Assembly: GCA_928212115.1 (NCBI GenBank)
Contig: CAKMRJ010001112.1
Location: forward strand, 407,326,627 to 407,390,626
Length of the DNA: 64,000 bases
DNA from: Lactuca virosa
Taxonomy: Eukaryota > Streptophyta > Magnoliopsida > Asterales > Asteraceae
Direction of reading: 5' to 3'
The stretch's first letter is position 1. Each line of letters opens with the position of its first letter. A program made the position numbers and the translations under genes. Below the pieces are notes generated by a model that saw nothing but the letters and a program-made list of their open reading frames with translations, searched no databases and was not told the DNA's origin. Positions 12,672 through 24,375 of this stretch are shown one piece after another.

Positions 12672-13668
12672 ATAATAGAGGTCAAAACACTTCAACCAAA
12701 ATTAATTTAAAATCTAATATTTCAAATGCTTTTTAATAATGATTGTAAAATTTTCAACATGTGTTACTTAATTGATTGATTAATAAAAATATTAATGTTT
12801 TGAAACTCATAACTCTTAAACTTATATTATTTAATTTGTTAGTTAACTAAAATATTTTTCCTACATAAAGATAATATTTTTATGTTTGGTTACTAATATT
12901 TGTTTATGTAATTAGAAAACAAGGTGTACATAGAATGACTACTTCAATTTCATATAGGAATCGATACCACTAGAGAGTTATGTTGTCTTTAACAGGTGGT
13001 AGGAGATCCACATACCATTTTTAATTATTTATATTAATGCTTAGTAATATCTATTTTATATTCCTATTCACCTTAATTTTTTAGGTACAAATTAAGGAAG
13101 AGGATTCTCGGCGCACCAACATAAAGTCAAACGTACGCCTTGCAAAATATGTAATTAAAATTAAATATCATATTTACTAATCGACTTATTTTAAAACTGT
13201 TGATGACATTTTATGTATAATGATATATTTTGTATGACTTCATTCTTAATTTCAATGTTTAATATTTGAAAGTTCATATATGAAATCTTAGATGTTTTGG
13301 TGTAATATAAATAGTGTAATACAAAGTTTATTAGTTCAATATTGTTTATTAATAGTTCATTCAAAACAACTTATTTCTTATTTTATCCAAAAAATATTAT
13401 CGGACATAAGAAGCGTAGATTATATTAATGTTATACAAAAATTTATAATATATATTGGATATTATAAAAGTAAAAGTAAAGTTTATAAGGTATTTGACTA
13501 TATTAGATAGTATCAAAATATAAGTTGATGGATTTTTATGTTATTTGATAATTCGGTTAATGCCCAAAACTTGACTAAAAACGTAAATTTCAACATATTT
13601 CTATTTTTTCTCATAATTATTTTAACCACTTAAATTCATTCTTGCGTAACGCGCGATGTTACGCCTAG
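10877..13668 (+). other. AT-rich spacer ending in a Helitron-like 3' terminus
   Basis: No gene is recognised. Near 13649-13668 the sequence GTAACGCGCGATGTTACGCCTAG followed by T makes a GTAAC/GTTAC hairpin just before CTAG, a good Helitron 3' end. It could pair with the 5' end at 10286 to define a 3.4-kb non-autonomous Helitron. The ORF at 13292-13510 is AT-rich with no recognisable domain. Confidence 0.45.
12582..12668. repeat. Compound (CT)n(TA)n microsatellite
   Basis: About 20 bp of CT repeat run directly into about 66 bp of TA repeat. Length polymorphism is likely. Confidence 0.95.
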
Positions 13669-13774
13669 TAACTTAATACAAGAGTACTCCCGCTTGTTAA
13701 ATTTAATAAGATTTAACCTGAAAATCAACCGGTGATAGGATAATATGACTCTTTTAGGAATGCATGCACAAAAA

Positions 13775-14634
13775 TATTAAAGACAAAACTACAAAATGGT
13801 CCTTGTGGTATGCATTTTTTTGGATTTTGGTCCAAACCCCGATTATTTTAGATTGATGGTCATTTTGAACTAATTTCGTTGCGTGTTTGGTCCCTCTGAA
13901 TATTGAAATGAATGTTATGCCTTCATGTATTTATTTTCCATTTTCTTACAAGATTTAATACTTATTAAATAATTTTTATAATTAAAAATAAATAGGGCTC
14001 ACCTCTCTCTCTCTCTCTCTCTCTCCATAATCAGTACATTTTTCTGCAAATTTTAAAGCTAAATTCAATTATTTACCATTCTCATTATAATTGATTAATG
14101 AGTTTGAATTATATGAAAAAGAACTATCTTGGCATGTTTGCTTGATGATCTTCCTGTTTTAACCATGATAGAAAGGTAAGTTGCGCTACACCTCGAAGAG
14201 GTGTCGTTCTATGGACAAAAAAACGAATTTTCAACCTCCCAGATTAGGTATTCCGAGAGCAAACACAGTAACTCATATTCTATTTTCATGGCGCCATCAA
14301 GAGAAGCTATCCCCTAATTGTGTGTTTGATTAACAGAGGAAGATGATGATCCTTTCAGATCTAAGTTTGTTTTCATTTAATTACAAGTTGAGAGAGAGAG
14401 AGAGAGGTTGACCCTTTTATTTCTAATTATAAAAATTATTTAATAAGTATTAAATCTTTTTAGAAAATGGAAAATAAATACACGAAGGGCATAACAGTTA
14501 TTTCAATATGCGAAGAAACCAAATACGCAACAAAACTAGCTTAAAATGACCACCAATCCAAAAAAATCGGAGTTTTAACAAAAACTTAAAAAATTACATA
14601 CACAAAGAACCATTTTTATAGTTTTTTCAATATT
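13775..14634. mobile_element. Large inverted-repeat (foldback/MITE-like) element
   Basis: The left arm, about 13775-14025, is mirrored by the right arm, about 14390-14634. Shared blocks include CAAAATGGTCCTTGTGGTAT on the left against the reverse complement of AACCATTTTTATAG on the right. Further in, both arms share GGTCATTTTGAACTA and AAGTATTAAAT-type sequence and end in CT/GA repeats (14003-14025 and 14392-14406). Arms of about 240 bp flank a 360-bp unique centre with no ORF. I could not settle a target duplication, since AATATT occurs at both outer ends. Confidence 0.7.
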
Positions 14635-16900
14635 AAACATTAAATTAATATGTTAGGTGACATTAGTTCCATCTAGTCAACTTAGGTAATTGGACTTTAT
14701 ACGATCATCAAAAAGGACTTATATAATAATATGAATATATGATATTATTCAAGTGATGTAGGGTGCTATCAATTTATTTATTTTACCATTTAACCCATTT
14801 TTATCTTATTATTTATTTCTTACACCCATTTCACTCAACCCCACTTATCAAAAGCTATTTTCTTGAAGAAAACTTCAATCGCACCATTTTTATTTATTCG
14901 GATTTCCTTCTTTTTTATTGTAATGGAAGAATCCTTTTAATTCTTTTCATGAACAGGGGCGAGTGTACAGTGTTATAAAGGGTGTCCATGGACACCCCTA
15001 AATCTCAAATTTTATTTACAAGATATAACGATAAATTCCATGGGACACCTGTTGGGAAAAAGTCCGGACACCCTTGGATACAGTAACACAAAAGAATAAA
15101 TAATACAATATTTTGATTTGATTTATCACATTTGTCAATCGCAATTTCTTATTAATCTTTAAAACTTACAAAAAAATTCAAGAGCAGAAATTTAGGAGTT
15201 TGTTAAGTAAACAAAATATTTTTCAAATATATAATAAGAAAGAATATTGCAAGCTCAGATCGATCTATAAACTATAAATGGTAGAAAATTAGTAAAGTGG
15301 AAAACAAAAACCTAAAAAATTATGATTTTCGAGTGCCCTTTGTCTTCCAAAAACCGAATTGCCACCTTCCGGCCGCCGCTAATTTTTTGGTGTCGCCGAC
15401 AATAACGACTCCGACTGTCTCGATCTCCAGTGACCGCAGGTTGTCTTCAACATGTCTTGGGGTCATAGTTTTAGACTACTGGTCGTCTCTCACCTGCTCT
15501 TCGCCACTCGTACCGGATACCATCCCCACCTTCATCCGACCGGACTGAACCATCTATCGCCGACACTGCAACCACAAACATGCGTTGCTTCTCCTCTATT
15601 CAATTTTTATTTGGGTAAGTCTTTCTTTTCTTTCTTTTAGGACTTAAGGTTAAATTTCTTGTAGCAGTGGATATGGTCGATATGGACTGTAAAGCAATTA
15701 AAGGAAAAAAAAAAGCATAGTCTACCTACAAACTAGAAAAGTCATAGTCTAAAGTCTAAACCTATAATTGCTTTTGTGATCATATGTCAGACATCACATG
15801 TCTCTTATTGTTTTCTATAATGAACAGATGTAATTATCATTTTAATTTACTTCACTAAAATTGTACTAAATAATACTTCCGACATATATAACGTAATAAA
15901 ACTTAAATGAAACAAAAAAAAGGCACTCTTCTTGTTTTATTATACTTTTTTTAAGTGATTTTTTTATATATATTATTTGTTTAAATTAGATGCTTTATTT
16001 ATATTATAGATATATATTGATAGTGTATATGTATTTGTTTTTGATGATTTATATAGATTTGTAATTATTTATTTTATTATTTTTGGCATGATGCTAAAAA
16101 TTTACATAAAAAGGTGAAAGAAGCTCTTTATGGTATGATCATGATACCAACAACAAAACGATGAATAACAAACACCTTGATCAAAGTATATCGACAAACC
16201 GACTCATAACCAAAATTTTCGACTCATTTATTTTATAATGGGACACACGTGAGTTTGAATCCTAGATTCGCCACTGTTGATGAAGCTACCCTTTAATCAT
16301 GGTAACTCGACCAACAATCCTCGGACGAGATGTCTTTGTGCCAGTAGTTACGTCTAATAGTTATGTCTGATCAATAGAATTGATCATCAACCTTCGATCT
16401 TTGAGAGGTTTGCATTTTTACCCTTCTGGCTCGTTAATCAGGATCTTTGAACCATAGTTCATCGGGCCGTACCATTAAGAATTAAGGTCTTTAGTCTGTA
16501 ACACTAAGCCCAATAGTTTTGAACCAATGGTTGATGAATCAAAAGTCTCGAACTAGTAAATACTTCGCATCGCAAGAATGTTCTAAAAGTCCCTACCTAG
16601 TAGTATCAACATATTCTTTTAATTTCGTCTTTTTAGAATATTGTAACAAAATACTATGTGTATTATTTTAATTTCGTCTTTTTAGAATTTTTGTCTTGCT
16701 GGTGTGGATTTATTTTTTTATTTTTTTTCAATTTTTTTTGGAAATAAAAAAAGAAAATAATAAAAATTATTCTTTTTATTTTTTTCGCTATTTTTGCATT
16801 TTAGAATTTTTTTTTTTTAATTGTTTTGATCTTGAAGATGAGTGGCTAGGATTGCGTCCCGTGTCTTACAAAAAAACAGTCTCAAATGAACCTCTACGTG
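14635..16900. other. Intergenic region with old repeat remains
   Basis: No gene is supported. A perfect 18-bp palindrome, GGGTGTCCATGGACACCC, occurs near 14980, with a related GGACACC phrase about 80 bp later, suggesting a decayed transposon. The plus ORFs at 15297-15640 lie in a more GC-rich patch and show no domain I recognise. From 15650 to 16900 the DNA is AT-rich with homopolymer T and A runs. Confidence 0.5.
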
Positions 16901-16904
16901 TGTG

Positions 16905-16970
<66 letters not shown>
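16905..16970. repeat. (TA)n/(CA)n microsatellite
   Basis: A TA run of about 45 bp is followed by CACACACAC. It lies directly downstream of the X8-domain gene, possibly within its last intron. ORFs that read YIYIYI through it are artefacts. Confidence 0.95.
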
Positions 16971-16972
16971 CG

Positions 16973-17558
16973 TTATGCAAAATGCAAAGATTCAAACTGT
17001 GGAAGAATAATATGCTTACTTGGATCAAGATCAGTGACAAGAGCAGCTGCATTGAAATAGCAAGTGGCTCCATGTGCTTTCATCCTTTGAAAGTAGCTAT
17101 TGAATGCAAAAGATGCATGATCCTTGATTGTATTTGGCAGAAAACAAGGCTGGTTTGGTTGAATCTTGCTACAATCTGCACCATTTTCACATGCCCAAAC
17201 AACTGCCCTTTGCAAATCTTCATCTGGGGTTTGCTCATCAGCTACACACCAATCATCAAATTGCCCATCTATACTCATCAAGAAACCATAACATCACAAA
17301 AGAAAAACAACATCATAAACAAAATGCGGGTTTATTATTTTGATAATATATATAACTACAAGTAATTAATGGGTTTATGGTCGTTCAAAACAAAAGTAAA
17401 TGGGTACATGCCACAATGCGCACAGACACAGTCAACATGAGAAGTTAAATCACAGTGTCCTCATAACTCATAAGTAAGGTGATACGATGATGGTTACCTG
17501 ATTTATGTATTGAGAAAATGGTGATAAGAAGAAGCATTTTGATGAAAGCTTGTGCCAT
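16973..17558 (-). CDS. Secreted X8-domain (PDCB-like) protein
   Basis: Exon 1 (17558-17498) encodes MAQAFIKMLLLITIFSIHKS, a clear signal peptide, and ends at G|GTAACC. Exon 2 starts at 17268 after ATAG and continues DGQFDDWCVADEQTPDEDLQ. The joined frame is intact and gives 118 residues if read to the stop at 16973. The X8 hallmarks WC, WAC, ADCSKIQ, QPCFLPNT, DHASFAFNSYFQ and GATCYF are present, supplying five of the six usual cysteines. Proteins of this family bind cell-wall beta-1,3-glucan, often at plasmodesmata, or form the tail of glucanases. The sixth cysteine normally follows a DPS motif. Here DPS overlaps a donor, CCAA|GTAAGC (intron from 17019), so a short third exon may lie beyond the microsatellite, but I could not place it. 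Confidence 0.8.
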
Positions 17559-17861
17559 TAATTGGTAGCTTTTTGAATTGTGAAATCTATGTGTTTTGTG
17601 TGATGAAGGTTAAGAAGAGAATGATTGTTGTTTGATCCTTTTTGAATGAGAAAATGAGAAGAGAATGAGGAAATATTTGGTGTTGCATTTAAACCCTCAT
17701 TGCTTTAGTTTAAAATGTGTCATATACACTTCCTGATAAATTCCATTGGGGTGTTCTTCCTTTTGACAACAATGAAGGTTACAAAAGATGAAGCCAAAAG
17801 AGAAAACGATATAATGAGATGAACATCAGAAAGTGTATAATGTACAACGGGTTATTCAACA

Positions 17862-17916
<55 letters not shown>

Positions 17917-18779
17917 TATATGGTTAAAACTTAAATGTGTGTCTATGTAAACACATTTTCACATTGTAATTTTCACATTGTAACAAATATATGGTTATAT
18001 AGTTACTTTTGTCTATATAAAATGTCAAAAAATCATTGCATAAACAAGCATTTAACCATTAAAATACATCAAGAGTGAACTTTATGTATGGTTTTAATTT
18101 TATAAAGTAAAGAAATATAATGATGATTGTTGGGACTACAATCATCATTCATTCCTACCATCATCGTCAAGGAAGCCTTAAAGTAAGCAATAAAGAAGAT
18201 AAGATATTCTTTACTTCCCCAATTTTCCTCCCAATATTCTTTACTTCCCCAATTTTCCTCCCAATCACCATGTGTAACTCACAAGCCTCCTACAATTTCA
18301 TACAGATAATAATCAAAGAAAAAGAAAACTACAATCTGCCTTATTTTCTTGAAATCAAAACAGAAAAATCCTTGCTTTTACACAAGAATCACATTAAGTC
18401 GCAACTTTTTTTATGAAAATATTCCCGATTCATATGCCCAAATTAAATCATGTCTTTGTTAAATCGGTTAAGTCAATTTTACAAAAGTAATACTTATACA
18501 AAGAAGACAAGAAAAATTATGTATCATACACATGAGAAAAAAAGAAAATGATTTGAAAAGTATTCATTTAAGAAATAGTTCTAAAAGAAATCATCCACAA
18601 AAATAAGTAGATAGATACTAACATGCACACAAATATAGAACTAAATAACCAAAACCCAACACAACAATATACTCCGATAACTCAAACATAAACATTACAT
18701 CTCAACAACATCATCCATCCATACTCTTACACAAAAAAAACCCTGTATTAAGTCCATTAAGTCAAAAAGAAACAAACAG
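17559..18779. other. Intergenic spacer between X8 and OBERON-type genes
   Basis: The first 150 bp upstream of the X8 start are pyrimidine-rich on the coding strand, as expected for a 5' leader, with TTTAAA near 17690 as a possible TATA box. A TA microsatellite occupies 17864-17911. A 30-bp direct repeat built on CTTTACTTCCCCAATTTTCC is seen at about 18209-18262. The ORF at 18120-18416 has no recognisable domain. The OBERON-type 3' UTR probably occupies the last few hundred bases. Confidence 0.6.
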
Positions 18780-20585
18780 TCAGTCTCCTTTGGAAGGTGT
18801 GGTATACATGTTCTTAAGCAAATCTTGAATCTTATTATACATCGGATCACCACCTTGTGACACCCTCGATGAACTCTCTTGCAACCTTATTTTCTCAAAT
18901 AAATATTGTTTCTCAGCTTCCGCCTCATGCAACCGTTGTTTCAAATACCTATTTGCATAATCATCCTCCGACTTTTCCGTTTTGGCAAGAGCAATCCTTT
19001 GAAGTCTCTCGGCTTCTCTTCTAGCTTCACTAGCTTTTAAGTCAAACATGTCCGCTTCCGCTTGTTTAAGTCTCACAATGCTTTCAAGCTCATCTACTTG
19101 ATGTTTCTTTTTTTGTCTTTCCATGTTAAGTGATGTCATTTCACGGGATTTGTCTTTGAGTTCTTGATCACATGCTTCTAGGGCTAATCGCGCTTTTTTA
19201 ACTAAACGTATTTTTTCTTCTTCTACCATTTCCATTTTTTTAATTGCTTCATGGACTACATCGGCTATTCGGTTGAAAGCTTCTTGTGGAGGGATTAATC
19301 GCCCTTCTTCTGTTTCTTGTGGGGACCCCGTGTCCATTTCTATAGATAGTTTATTAAACTGTTAAATGCAAGAAATAGCAAGGTACTTTCGTTTATTTGT
19401 TTTATTAACTATTATTGATTATTGATTATTGATTTACTTACCTTGAAAAAATGACAATATGGATTTACAAGCTACACCTTCACCCAATCCGGTTTTCAAT
19501 TTTTCCAAAAGTTCTTCACATTTGAAATAAAGTTTCCTCCCTTTAACTTCCTCACTTCTATGAAATATTCTTCTAACATATTCAAGCTCTCTAATCAAAG
19601 CATCACGATCCCACAAAGGAACACACTGATAAAACACATCTTTCACCCACCCGAATAACTCAGAAGTCCTCATACATGCCCGACATCTAAAAAGCATCTC
19701 CCTAGACCCGGACCCGGATCCGGATCCTGCCCCGTTTCTACCCGGGCCCACACCAATCTGCCCGTTTCTTATAGCACAATCCGTGTGTGTCCAATGAGAA
19801 CACACATCACAACCAATCCATCGACATGTATTCACCTCAAAATCAAACTTTGTACAAATCACACACATACAAAGGTTACAAAACCCGTTTCTTTTGGTAC
19901 AAATCTCACAAGAACAATCATCAGCTGGAATTTGGGTCCCACACGCGATGTTCCTACACCTTTTGTATAAAAAGATTTCTATGAGGGAAGCTTGTGAGAG
20001 ACTTACAGTTGGGTGTAAAAATGCTTGTATTCCAGTCTTGACAGCAACTAGAATCTCTAGTTGGCCTCTGTGAGCTATTGTGAGGGTCATTTCGGTCAAA
20101 TCACCTCGACCCAGAACCGTTTTCTGAAGAGAAATGTATTCTTCTCGGTGTTGATGACCACCAGATCCTTCAATAAGAACTCGAAGATCGTTCTTTAGCT
20201 TCTCTAAGAACTCGTAAGGTAGATTCTGCATTCTTTCTGCAATAAGATCCACTCTTTCCCTACATACATCTCTAATGGACATTTTATCTGATCCTGAGAT
20301 ATGGCGGATGACAGAGTGTTCAGGGGTGTTGTTGTCATTTTCCTTTTTGGATAGGATTAAGGGGTCGGGCCAGGTGTCACGGGAGCTTGCACTTTCGGTT
20401 GGTGATTCGCGGATTTGATCGGAATTTGAGCCGCGTTCTTGAAGATTTGGTGATCCGGAAGCATCTGGTGGAAGTGGAATGAGTGATAAAGAGGTGTGAA
20501 GAGGTGTGGATCTTACTTGCTGACGTGGAGGTAGCATTGTTGGTGAAGGTTGATTGTTGAAATGAGATCCTGAAGAGGTGCCCAT
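18780..20585 (-). CDS. OBE: OBERON-like PHD-finger protein
   Basis: Two exons, 20585-19442 and 19339-18780, join across a 102-nt intron (CAAG|GTAAGT to TATAG|AAATGG) to give 567 residues, close to the family's usual length. I start at MGTSSGS because known OBERON proteins begin that way. An in-frame Met 12 codons upstream (20621) is an alternative. The N-terminus has the family phrase SDQIRESPTESASSRDTWPD. A Cys/His-rich PHD-type finger spans about residues 210-304 (CRNIACG, CSCEIC, CNLCMCVIC, CDVCSHWTHTDC, CRAC) and is followed by a conserved helical region. Exon 2 is a long charged coiled coil (ESIVRLKQAEADMF, YLKQRLHEAEAEKQYLFEKI). OBERON proteins act redundantly in the nucleus in meristem maintenance and embryonic root initiation, linked to chromatin and auxin-response genes. 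A glycine/serine run (about 280-294) sits in the PHD loop. Which paralogue this is cannot be told. Confidence 0.93.
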
Positions 20586-21162
20586 GAGATGTAGTGTGGA
20601 TTGATTCTGAATATGCAACAATGAGTTAGAATATGCAATGCTATCATATCTTCATTGGAATATTGCAGCAAGCCAGAAATTTTCAAGAAATGTTATGTTA
20701 GAATGGTAATAAGTCAATATTGTGTTTTCAATCTGCTGCTCAGAAATGGCATATAGATCGTTCATGCCCAAATTTGGGGGAAAATGTAGCTGTGGGTGTA
20801 AGGGTAGTTTAGCTGTAGGGCTGCAATCAGAAACCCTAAATTACAATTTTAATTCTTCATAGAACTTTGCATTTCTCCTAGATAGGAAGAAATCATCAGT
20901 TCTTTCATATACGAGAAAACAAGCGCTCAAATTTTCTGGCTTCATAGCTGACAGTGCATTAGGGCTGAGCTCTAATCGTAGAACTTGTTAATTTCAGTTT
21001 GAGATTGAGGTTTTGAAAATCGGCACCCGATCACTAGCTCATGAAACCCTAATGCTAAACTGCCAACTCAATTACTTCAATCATGCCAAAAAATCACAGA
21101 ATCAAATGAAATTGAAAAGTTCCGAGGTTTTCATCCAGTATTAAGTTGGAAACTAGAAAGAA
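20586..21162 (-). promoter_or_regulatory. OBERON-type gene leader and promoter region
   Basis: On the minus strand a telo-box-like TTTAGGGTTT lies at about 20840-20831, followed by an acceptor-like CTGATTGCAG near 20822, so a 5'-UTR intron is plausible. No clear TATA box was found. The region is less AT-rich than the flanking spacers. Confidence 0.4.
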
Positions 21163-21402
21163 ATGTGCGAATACTGCAGCAAGAAGAAGGCTATGGCAAA
21201 TTTAAATGAAAGAATACTCACCAGAAAACAAATACTCGTCGATCTCAGGAGAGAATATCAAATTAGAGTCAAATCATGTGAAGGGGAGAGTTTTGAGGCC
21301 TCTGCAGTTGCGATTTTGGAACTGGACCTTAACAAAACCTTGATTGAACTTTTGGGTGATATGTTCCAACAAGAAAAGGTCAAAATGTTCTCTTCGAGCT
21401 AA
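21163..21402 (+). CDS. Small unrecognised ORF upstream of OBERON-type gene
   Basis: A 79-codon frame starts MCEYCSKKKAMANLNERILT directly after an in-frame stop and ends KMFSSS. It is charged, helical in character, has a CXXC near the N-terminus and balanced codon use, and looks more protein-like than other short frames here. It reads divergently from the OBERON-type gene and may overlap its 5' leader on the opposite strand. I do not recognise the family. It could be a small gene, an exon fragment or chance. Confidence 0.3.
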   Translation: MCEYCSKKKAMANLNERILTRKQILVDLRREYQIRVKSCEGESFEASAVAILELDLNKTLIELLGDMFQQEKVKMFSSS

Positions 21403-21653
21403 TTACAGAAACAGTCCCTTGAGTATCTGAGACTATACCGAAGCATCAACAATCCAAAATGTTTGTTTTAGTTAAGTTTTTTTTCATGTTTTTTTTTTGT
21501 AAAGCTCGGCAAATGCCGCATTGGAATTAAAAAAACCGCATAAACCGAAACTGAAACTAAAACCGATAGTGTGGTTTTTAATTTTACAAAAACCGAATAT
21601 TTTTGGTGCGGTGCGGTTTTATTTGTATAATGTAACATACACGTTCAGTTATC

Positions 21654-22224
21654 GTGTTTTGTAGGGATGTCAAAAAGTCCCGTGGGACCCCGTTCCTGTG
21701 GGGGCTTTGTCCTATTTGGGGGTATTTATTAAAAAAATCGGGGGCGGGGGCAAGTTTAACCCCCGTTTTAATTTTGGGGCCGGGGCCGGGGGTGGGCAAT
21801 CCCGTACCGAAACCCCCATGGGGACCCCGTTAATAAATTATATATATATATTTATATGTATTAATTATATGAATATAATAAACAATAACATGATTTTGAG
21901 CTTCCAAAATTCAACAAAAACATGTTTTTAAGTTGTTAGTATAATTTTTTTAAGATGTCATAACTTTTTTATTTAACATGTAAAATTCTGCTATAAATAA
22001 TTATTTGTTACTAACTTCTTTTAGCCCAAAAAAAGGCAACCCAAAATCAATCGGGGACGGGGGAACGGAGGCGGGGACGGGGGTAATAAGGGGGATTCGG
22101 GGGCCGGGGCTGGGTTAGGAAGGCTGGACATTTCGGGGACGGGGGGGACAGAGAAATTTCGCGGGCGGGGGAGGGGGATGCACTCCCCGTCCCGTTTTCC
22201 CCCGTTGACATCCCTAGTGTTTTG
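21654..22224. mobile_element. Non-autonomous hAT-type element with 8-bp target duplication
   Basis: The element (21662-22216, 555 bp) has 12-bp perfect terminal inverted repeats, TAGGGATGTCAA at the left and its complement at the right. Perfect 8-bp direct repeats GTGTTTTG flank it at 21654-21661 and 22217-22224. Eight-bp duplications and TAGGG-type ends fit the hAT superfamily. The subterminal regions are packed with CCCCGT/ACGGGG words and G-runs, likely transposase-binding repeats that could also form G-quadruplexes. No transposase ORF is present. The plus ORF 21698-21931 and minus ORF 21584-21799 are artefacts of the G/C runs. Confidence 0.93.
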
Positions 22225-23044
22225 TTAGTTTAAAAATGAATATTATTAAATAATATATGGTTTTGAGCAATGAGTTCTAACAAGATAGTTTTATAAGAAT
22301 TGAAGTAAAACTATGTTTAGAATCATTCGAGAAGTATTGAAAGTATTATGAGATTCCAATCAAATGTCAAATATTGAAATTAACGAAAATGTGAAATTTA
22401 AGTTGGAAATAAGTAAAAAATAATGTTATTTAAAGTTGTAGATCATCTCGTTAGAAACGTTTAGGCAAAAACCTCACCGAAATCCGAGTTATAATGAAGA
22501 AGTTATGACTTATTGAAGTTTCGCGACAGAACCGGCACGACATCATATGACGTAAAAAGTGAGTTTTTGATAAACTGCTTTTTAGCCTTTGTGATCTAAA
22601 TTAAAGTCGTAGTATTCATTAAACCGAGAACTTTCAGAAAAAGAACGTCCAAATCTGACTTCGTATGAGGAAGTTATAATTTTTCTAAGAATCAGCATAG
22701 CAGTACATAGCCTGAAACTCGAAATAGAGATCGAGTGATTTTTAGTCGACACAACCTAAACGAGAATCTAAGATCTCTTCAATAGTAGTACAATGGTAAA
22801 AAGATAGACGAAAACGGACGTCGGATGAAGAAGTTATGAATTTTTAACAGATTTTTCCTGTCCCGGCCCGTTAAAAATATAACATTAAAAATAAAGTCAA
22901 AATTAGCCGACGGAGTCTAAACAAAACTTGTAGAGCATAATTTCACCTACGCGTGGATATAAAGAATGTCAAAAACAGAGCTCATATGCAAAAGATATGA
23001 ATTTTTGAAGTTTTTAAACATAAAATTCGAGACTTATCCGAAGT

Positions 23045-23298
23045 CGTACGCTCAGCGTACGAAGTATGTACGCCCAACGTACTTATGAGTACACGGTCCG
23101 TAATTGGCCACGTCGCCCTTATCCTCGCATGCAACACGTAGCACGCACAGTTGACATGTTCGGAGCCACGTATCACGGTACGCCCAGCGTATTGGTTGAA
23201 GAAGTTGTACGCCCCGCGTACTATGAAATTACGCCAAGCATAGAGAACCGCCATGCAGTACGGCCCGCGTACGAAGAGTCTTCGGACTACTATAAATA
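23045..23298 (+). promoter_or_regulatory. LTR E promoter: dyad cluster and TATA box
   Basis: Dyads such as GTACGCTCAGCGTAC, GTACGCCCAACGTAC, TACGCCCAGCGTA and GTACGGCCCGCGTAC fill 230 bp, and the last ends about 17 bp before TATAAATAG. The dyads and TATA box are read directly. Promoter function is inferred. Confidence 0.65.
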
Positions 23299-23576
23299 GA
23301 AACCGAGACCTCCCGAATTTTGTTTACAATTTTAACACTTTCACACCCTCTTTCATCTCTCAATTTACCCTAACACCCCCCGAAGCCTAGGAAACATCCC
23401 CGACACCCGAAGCAAGTCCCGACACTCTGAAAGCCCGAGAAAATAATCATTTCAAGTTGAAACTCTAGCCGCTCAAGGTCCGGTTTTCAACAAAAATCCC
23501 CAGTTTCATCAATGAAAGTCATTTTTAGAGGCGAAGTGTTGCCCAAATTATCATTTTATCAATCGGTTATTTCACG

Positions 23577-24140
23577 GTGAGTTCAATATAAGGACAATTG
23601 TATGTTATGTGTTATATGTTCAATGTGCTTTCATGTGTTATTCTGGTTTTATACCTTTGGCTATGTGGAGCATGACTCGTATAACTTCTGGTATTGGCTT
23701 TGAGCCTTTAGCCATGTAAAGTATGTCTTGTATTATTTTGGTAACAGAGCTATACCTTTGACTTGAAGTGAATGGTTAAGCATCACTTGAGTATTGGTAT
23801 GTAGGCTTTGACCATGAAGTGAATGATTAAGCATTCCTTTGGCATTGGCAGAAGGCTAGGCAGGGCTGAAAGCCTATAATTTGCTAGCCAAAATGTATGG
23901 GCAAAAGTCTTATTGATGTATATCAAGTTCAAATTGTTATGTCTCATTGATTAAAAATCTTTGAATCAGATTATTTGTTGATATGGAAAGTATGTCATAT
24001 GATACTCATCTGCCTTGGTTGTTCTTTGTTCCCCTTTGCTTCTGTCATGTTGATATGTATATGGCATAGCGTTATATTGTAACTGTTATTGAACTCACTA
24101 AGCGTCACCGCTTATCCCTCTCAGTGTTTAATTATTGCAG
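23577..24140 (+). other. Predicted intron inside LTR E
   Basis: Donor CACG|GTGAGT and acceptor TTATTGCAG|GTG bracket 564 nt. The interior holds degenerate repeats of 'CTTTGGCTATGTGGAGCATG' type. Just before the acceptor come CTCAC and the 6-bp stem TAAGCG/CGCTTA, whose extra G-C pair covaries relative to the TAAGC/GCTTA stems of other elements. Confidence 0.5.
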
Positions 24141-24375
24141 GTGATAAACATCCAGTATAGTTATGTACTGTTACAAGATGTAGAATAGATAATATTATAG
24201 CTTTTGTATTTAGTGAATAAATTCCTGGGAAATTATGTAATATATAAAACTTTGTAAAAACCTCGTTAGTCGGTTTGTATCCAGTCTTTTGTAATAAGAC
24301 CATATATGTAAAATATGTTTATGAATATGCATGTAGCATGTTTGGAATAATATTGTAAAGTTTAGAAAGGGGTTC

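Larger units (their letters stand above)
22225..24375 (+). repeat. Old LTR remnant E (plus orientation), edges unclear
   Basis: The region resembles the LTR of element D. It has four degenerate copies of an upstream module (about 22478-22520, 22610-22685, 22789-22845, 22955-23010), a dyad cluster (23045-23274), TATAAATA at 23291-23298, a donor CACG|GTGAGT at 23577, GAACTCAC plus the hairpin TAAGCG/CGCTTA at 24099-24114 and an acceptor TTGCAG|GT at 24139-24140. No TG...CA ends or target duplication could be fixed, so it is an old solo LTR or truncated element. ORFs at 22982-23299 cross the dyads and are not genes. Confidence 0.65.

Noticed and set aside
16696..17365. Plus-strand ORFs through YIYIYI repeats
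   Set aside because: They read a TA microsatellite and the antisense of the X8 gene.
19785..19984. Plus-strand ORFs opposite the PHD finger
   Set aside because: They are antisense shadows of the well-supported OBERON-type exon.
21698..21931. Glycine-rich plus ORF
   Set aside because: It arises from G-runs of the hAT-type miniature element.
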